A DNA stretch of 64,000 nucleotides. It comes from Siphonodentalium dalli (Eukaryota; Mollusca; Scaphopoda; Gadilida; Siphonodentaliidae). The number at the start of each line of letters is the position of its first letter. Positions within the stretch are counted from its first letter, which is position 1. The stretch is taken from the NCBI GenBank assembly GCA_032622095.1, contig CP136062.1, positions 54,295,849 through 54,359,848 of the forward strand. Reading direction: 5' to 3'. Of the stretch, positions 63,158-64,000 are shown in pieces. The position numbers and the translations under genes are program-made. Below the pieces are notes generated by a model, which was not told the origin of the DNA, made no database searches, and saw nothing but the letters and a program-made list of their open reading frames with translations.

Positions 63158-64000
63158 TTGTATATCTACCTTAACTAAAAGTCAGTACTAACAGCCACAA
63201 ATTGCATTGTTGGGATGTTCATAATAACTACACCATTTCTTTTCTAAATGGATTATCTCATTCAGGTATAATAGTTCACATTGGAATTATATATTATTCA
63301 TCTGGAGGGTAGTTAAGTAAACTGATTTGACGGCAGTGTGACAAAATAATATTACACGTGCACTGCGATTAATATTCTTTGGTGGAAGATGATCATAATA
63401 TGATCATACGCAAGCGTAATTAACGAACCAAAGCTAAAACAATCACATAAGGGTTTCTGCATGTAGCGTTTAAAACAATTCTTGTCAAAATAACTTAATA
63501 GATTCCCACCAAATAAGATTCACATGCATCGGGTGGGGGGGGGGAGGGGGGGGGGGGTCGCGCAAAAAATTGCGACACAAGGCCGGGGTGGGGGTCGCAG
63601 CTCCTGAAAACACGTTTTTTCCAGTGTTTGCTGGTGCTTGCAATTATTTTCCTTTTTTGACCTAATTACAAGCTGTTTAGCCTATATAATGATTGTTTTG
63701 ATGTGTTATGATCTAAATACACCTATAGTGTACACACAATATACTAGGTACAGTTATCTATGGTCAGGTTGGCCTCAGAATTGTTTTATTATTTGGTCCC
63801 TTCTAATACTAAGTAAACCTTCGTGAAATTTGTAACTGTGCTGGCCCACCTGGGCTGGATAACCACTTGGTATGTAAATATATAATAATGAACTATAAAG
63901 ACAAATAAACCACATATAATTCAGTAAGCAAAATAAAATATCACATTACCACTATCTGTGGTATCAAACTGAAATTCAACTCTCCAAGTCTGATATGAAA
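63158..64000. other. No gene seen; poly-G tract
   Basis: A G-rich run at about 63534-63557 is followed by GGCCGGGGTGGGGGTCG. Open frames are short and featureless. Confidence 0.5.

Overview
The window is animal nuclear DNA: AT-rich, full of microsatellites and nested transposons, with short exons separated by large introns that have GT...AG borders. The fibrinogen-related, discoidin, EGF and LamG-like domains, the CR1-like LINEs with zinc-knuckle/esterase ORF1 proteins, and the frequent TACATGTA-type sequence suggest a marine invertebrate, most likely a lophotrochozoan such as a mollusc. The species assignment is inference.

One gene dominates. Thirteen plus-strand exons between 7651 and 62040 join in frame with no internal stop. 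They encode at least 1,133 residues of an apparently secreted protein ordered as F5/8-type C (discoidin), EGF-like, LamG-like 1, Thr-rich linker, LamG-like 2, Thr-rich linker, LamG-like 3 with a tetracysteine tail, short Thr-rich linker, and fibrinogen C-terminal domain (FReD), then the stop. The signal-peptide exon and promoter were not found and may lie upstream of the window. The mosaic looks like a lectin or adhesion protein. It shares parts with Caspr/neurexin-IV proteins but has a different order, mucin-like linkers and no membrane anchor.

The introns are packed with mobile elements. The 27-kb intron between exons 7 and 8 is a nest at least three insertions deep. A decayed plus-strand LINE (LINE A, about 18.06-40.5 kb, most of ORF2 deleted) was split by a minus-strand LINE (LINE B, 18678-38669) flanked by a 68-bp target-site duplication. 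LINE B was in turn split by a hAT element (22018-23059, 8-bp TSD, BED zinc-finger remnant) and by a 13.8-kb element with inverted repeats and a TA duplication (23844-37659). Removing the two inner elements restores continuous LINE B reading frame at both junctions. The 13.8-kb element holds a palindromic repeat, a hairpin element, a GAT-rich tract and a 384-bp tandem repeat with dimeric order.

Elsewhere there are two Harbinger-like elements with TTA duplications (5346-6942, carrying a minisatellite, and 47373-48285), a degenerate Ty3/gypsy integrase fragment (43.7-44.9 kb, minus), LINE remnants, several dispersed repeat families and long microsatellites. Regions 1-7650 and 62310-64000 show no convincing gene, apart from one weak minus-strand exon candidate near 63 kb.
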